Source: Armatimonadota bacterium
GTDB taxonomy: Bacteria > Sysuimicrobiota > Sysuimicrobiia > Sysuimicrobiales > JACQTN01
Direction: 5' to 3'
Assembly: GCA_016210785.1 (NCBI GenBank)
Contig: JACQTN010000062.1
Location: 1-16,328, forward strand
Length of the DNA: 16,328 bases
The notes beneath the pieces were generated by a model, which saw only the letters and a list, made by a program, of their open reading frames with translations, searched no databases and had not been told where the DNA came from. The position numbers and the translations under genes were made by a program. Shown here piece after piece: positions 14,759 through 16,328 of this stretch. Each line of letters begins with the position of its first letter. Position 1 is the stretch's first letter.

Positions 14759-15805
14759 TCAGCGGGGATCGACCTTGTCCTTCTCCTGCGGGCGATAGGG
14801 CGGGTCGCCGGGCCGCTCCAGGATGTAGACGCGCACCTGTCGCCGGCCAAACTTGATGGCCTCCCGGTAAGTATCGAAGCACAGGTCGATGCGTTGCCCC
14901 TTGATGGAGCCGCCCGTGTCCTCAGCGACGGCGAAGCCGTAGCCTTCGATGAAGAGCCTGCTCTTGAGCGGGATGACCCGCGGGTCCACCGCCACCACGC
15001 CCCGCCTGGCGCGCGTGCCGATGGCGGTGATGTGGTTGACCCCACCGCCGTAGTTCAGCGGGCCGGGGTAGTAAGCGGTAGCCTCCATGAGCAGGGTCGG
15101 CCGCCCGGTGAACTCCCCGCGGGAGGCGACCTGCATCCGCGTGCCCACCCCGATCAGCCGCGGCTGGGCGGCCCGCAGGACCTTCTCGCCCATCACCCGG
15201 GTGCTCTCGAGCCGGCTGTCGGCGTAGACCCGCCGGACGCGGCGCTCCTTTAGCCCAGGTTGTCCCTCGGCCTTCACCACGACGGTCCCGGACGGCAGCT
15301 GCGGGTCGGTGTGGCGGATCTCGCCCGGCGCCACCGGGACCTGCTCCACCACCTCCGCCTCGCGGACCCTGACCACACGCACCTGCATGCCCGACCAGGC
15401 CGTGGTCTCCGGCGAGGGTGTCACCCGGTCGAGTGATCCCCGTGGCACTCTGTGCTCGGCGAGGACGTCGGCCACCGACGCCCCCGTGGCCAGCACCTGT
15501 CGGGTCTGGCCGTCGGCAGCCAGCGCCACGACCTTCAACTGGCTCAGCACGGAACTGGCGGAGAGGCGGACGGCGAGGCTCATGACGGCAGGGACGGTGG
15601 AGGCGGGGGCGGCAACCTGGCCTGCGAAAGAGGCCGGCCCGGAAGACCGCTCCTCTGGCGTGGCGGCCGTCTGCACGGCGACGTCCCCACGCGCCGCGTG
15701 AATCAGGAAGACTAGGCCGATCCCGGCCAGCAGGCCGGAGACGAGGATGAGCAGCAAGTACGTCGCATGGAGGCGCCGCGGCGCGCTATGACGCTTCGGT
15801 GGCAC
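14759..15805 (-). CDS. YabE-like cell-wall protein with DUF348, G5 and 3D domains
   Basis: Exported or anchored protein of the resuscitation-promoting-factor/YabE type, probably cutting or remodelling peptidoglycan. 348 residues. Basic N-terminus, one TM or uncleaved signal segment (about 14-36), an Ala/Pro-rich spacer, a DUF348-like module (about 77-125), a G5 domain (about 145-222), and a C-terminal 3D domain (about 238-330). The three Asp motifs are AVDPR (D274), AEDTGG (D296) and DLCFD (D307, D311), as in the MltA/EXPB1-type catalytic fold. GTG 15805 follows a near-perfect GGGAGGTGA ribosome site. An extended -10 promoter lies about 100 nt upstream. It neighbours rsmA as yabE does in Firmicutes; a single DUF348 module is fewer than the repeats in many YabE proteins. 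Confidence 0.92.
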   Translation of the reverse strand: MPPKRHSAPRRLHATYLLLILVSGLLAGIGLVFLIHAARGDVAVQTAATPEERSSGPASFAGQVAAPASTVPAVMSLAVRLSASSVLSQLKVVALAADGQTRQVLATGASVADVLAEHRVPRGSLDRVTPSPETTAWSGMQVRVVRVREAEVVEQVPVAPGEIRHTDPQLPSGTVVVKAEGQPGLKERRVRRVYADSRLESTRVMGEKVLRAAQPRLIGVGTRMQVASRGEFTGRPTLLMEATAYYPGPLNYGGGVNHITAIGTRARRGVVAVDPRVIPLKSRLFIEGYGFAVAEDTGGSIKGQRIDLCFDTYREAIKFGRRQVRVYILERPGDPPYRPQEKDKVDPR

Positions 15806-16087
15806 GGGTCACCTCCCAGGGCAAAGTCTCGGCAACTTCAGGAAAACGCGGCGGTTTGTGCTTGGCGAGGGAAGAAAGATGTATAGGGTCTATTTACCAC
15901 AGGCATTATAGCACATAGAATTCCGTCAATGCAAGCCGCCGCATGCGGGGCCGCGTAGGCGGACGCAGGGTGGGAAGCCGCTGGGGGGGGAATGCAGAAA
16001 GTCGCGAGTCCGCGGCGGGTGCGGGCCGGCGCACGCCTCAGCGTGTAGGCGTTCCAGGTAGCATAGTGGGGCCTGGACCGCCACGCC
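15806..16087. other. Intergenic region upstream of the 3D/G5 gene
   Basis: 282 bp with no credible gene. The half next to the 3D/G5 gene is AT-richer and carries the promoter and a leader of roughly 93 nt, for which I recognise no riboswitch family. The half next to the epimerase gene is GC-rich. It contains a G8 run near 15983-15990 and a 12-bp sequence CACGCCTCAGCG (16032-16043) repeated at 16082-16093 across the epimerase stop codon. CCAGG/CCTGG arms near 16053-16075 could form a weak hairpin after the epimerase gene. Confidence 0.55.
15905..15934 (-). promoter_or_regulatory. Predicted extended -10 promoter of the 3D/G5 gene
   Basis: On the minus strand the -10 is TATAAT (15910-15905), a perfect consensus preceded by TGC, giving the extended TGnTATAAT form. 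TTGCAT (15934-15929) with an 18-bp spacer is the likely -35. TTGACG is also present but only 13 bp away. The expected start near 15898 gives a 5' leader of about 93 nt. Confidence 0.75.
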
Positions 16088-16328
16088 TCAGCGCGTGCGC
16101 TCGACGAACTCGATGAGCACCCCTTGCGTGCTGCGGGGATGCAGGAAGGCCACGCGCGTCCCGCCCGCACCGGAACGCGGCGCCTCGTCCACCAGGCGGA
16201 ACCCCGCTGCCCGGGAGCGGGCCAGGATGGCCGCCACGTCTTGCACCTCGATAGCCACGTGGTGCACGCCCTCGCCGCGCTGGCTCAGGAACCGCCCCAC
16301 AGGGCTATCCTCCCGGGTCGGCTCCAGG
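16088..16328 (-). CDS. mce: Methylmalonyl-CoA epimerase, C-terminal part (N-terminus beyond window)
   Basis: Vicinal-oxygen-chelate fold enzyme that interconverts (R)- and (S)-methylmalonyl-CoA in propionate and branched-chain catabolism. 79 codons are visible out of about 130-140. The reading frame is open to the right edge: LEPTREDSPVGRFLSQRGEG, then VHHVAIEV and VLIEFVER. The LEP...DSPVGRFL block, the HH pair with a metal-binding His, and the final Glu in LIEFVE are typical of the family. A GTG at 16300 is internal and not the start. Glyoxalase-like relatives share the fold, but the SPVGRFL-GEGVHH combination favours the epimerase. Its mutase partner genes would be expected just outside the window. 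Confidence 0.88.
   Translation of the reverse strand, partial: LEPTREDSPVGRFLSQRGEGVHHVAIEVQDVAAILARSRAAGFRLVDEAPRSGAGGTRVAFLHPRSTQGVLIEFVERTR

Noticed and set aside
15806..15898. Possible c-di-AMP (ydaO) riboswitch in the leader of the 3D/G5 gene, as seen before such genes in Firmicutes and Actinobacteria
   Set aside because: The leader is only about 93 nt and lacks the conserved core segments of the class; no other riboswitch consensus is visible.

Overview
The window is a dense, high-GC (about two thirds G+C by eye) bacterial chromosomal segment, coding almost entirely on the minus strand. The gene content mixes two signals. The order 3D/G5 cell-wall protein, rsmA, ispE, purR resembles the yabE-ksgA-ispE-purR neighbourhood of Bacillus and other Firmicutes, and the PurR is of the Bacillus PRPP-binding type. 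Yet the window also carries a complete RND/adaptor/TolC efflux set, which needs an outer membrane. I infer a diderm, deep-branching Terrabacteria lineage (for example the Sysuimicrobiota/CSP1-3, Armatimonadota or Limnochordia neighbourhood). This is an inference, not a taxonomic assignment. Six of the complete genes appear to use GTG or TTG starts.

Layout. 1-6441 (minus) is a tetR-tolC-adaptor-RND permease operon read right to left, with the permease cut by the left edge. The promoter and a perfect 18-bp TetR-type palindrome lie just upstream of tetR. 6523-11786 (minus) holds ispE, a MobA-like nucleotidyltransferase, purR, ispD, ispF and dxr, so four of the seven genes of the MEP isoprenoid-precursor pathway sit together with a purine regulator. 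11787-12161 is a divergent intergenic region with short direct repeats and a good plus-strand promoter. 12162-13493 (plus) is an LCP-family cell-wall ligase, the only plus-strand gene. 13524-13727 is a minus-strand scar of a PLP aminotransferase. 13728-15805 (minus) holds rsmA and a G5/3D-domain cell-wall protein separated by a strong 15-bp hairpin. 16088 to the right edge (minus) is the C-terminal part of a methylmalonyl-CoA epimerase.

Working together: dxr, ispD, ispE and ispF supply steps 2 to 5 of the MEP route, leading to undecaprenyl and quinone precursors. The LCP protein uses undecaprenyl-linked polymers and the 3D/G5 protein acts on peptidoglycan, so an envelope theme runs through the middle of the window. 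The efflux operon is a self-contained TetR-controlled module.

I found no CRISPR array, transposase, phage gene, RNA gene or clearly novel defence or biosynthetic system. The most interesting points are the TetR operator/promoter, the symmetric 33-residue repeats in the adaptor coiled coil, the Gly/His-rich cytoplasmic linker in the RND pump, the MEP quartet around purR, and the aminotransferase scar where the Firmicutes-like gene order is broken.
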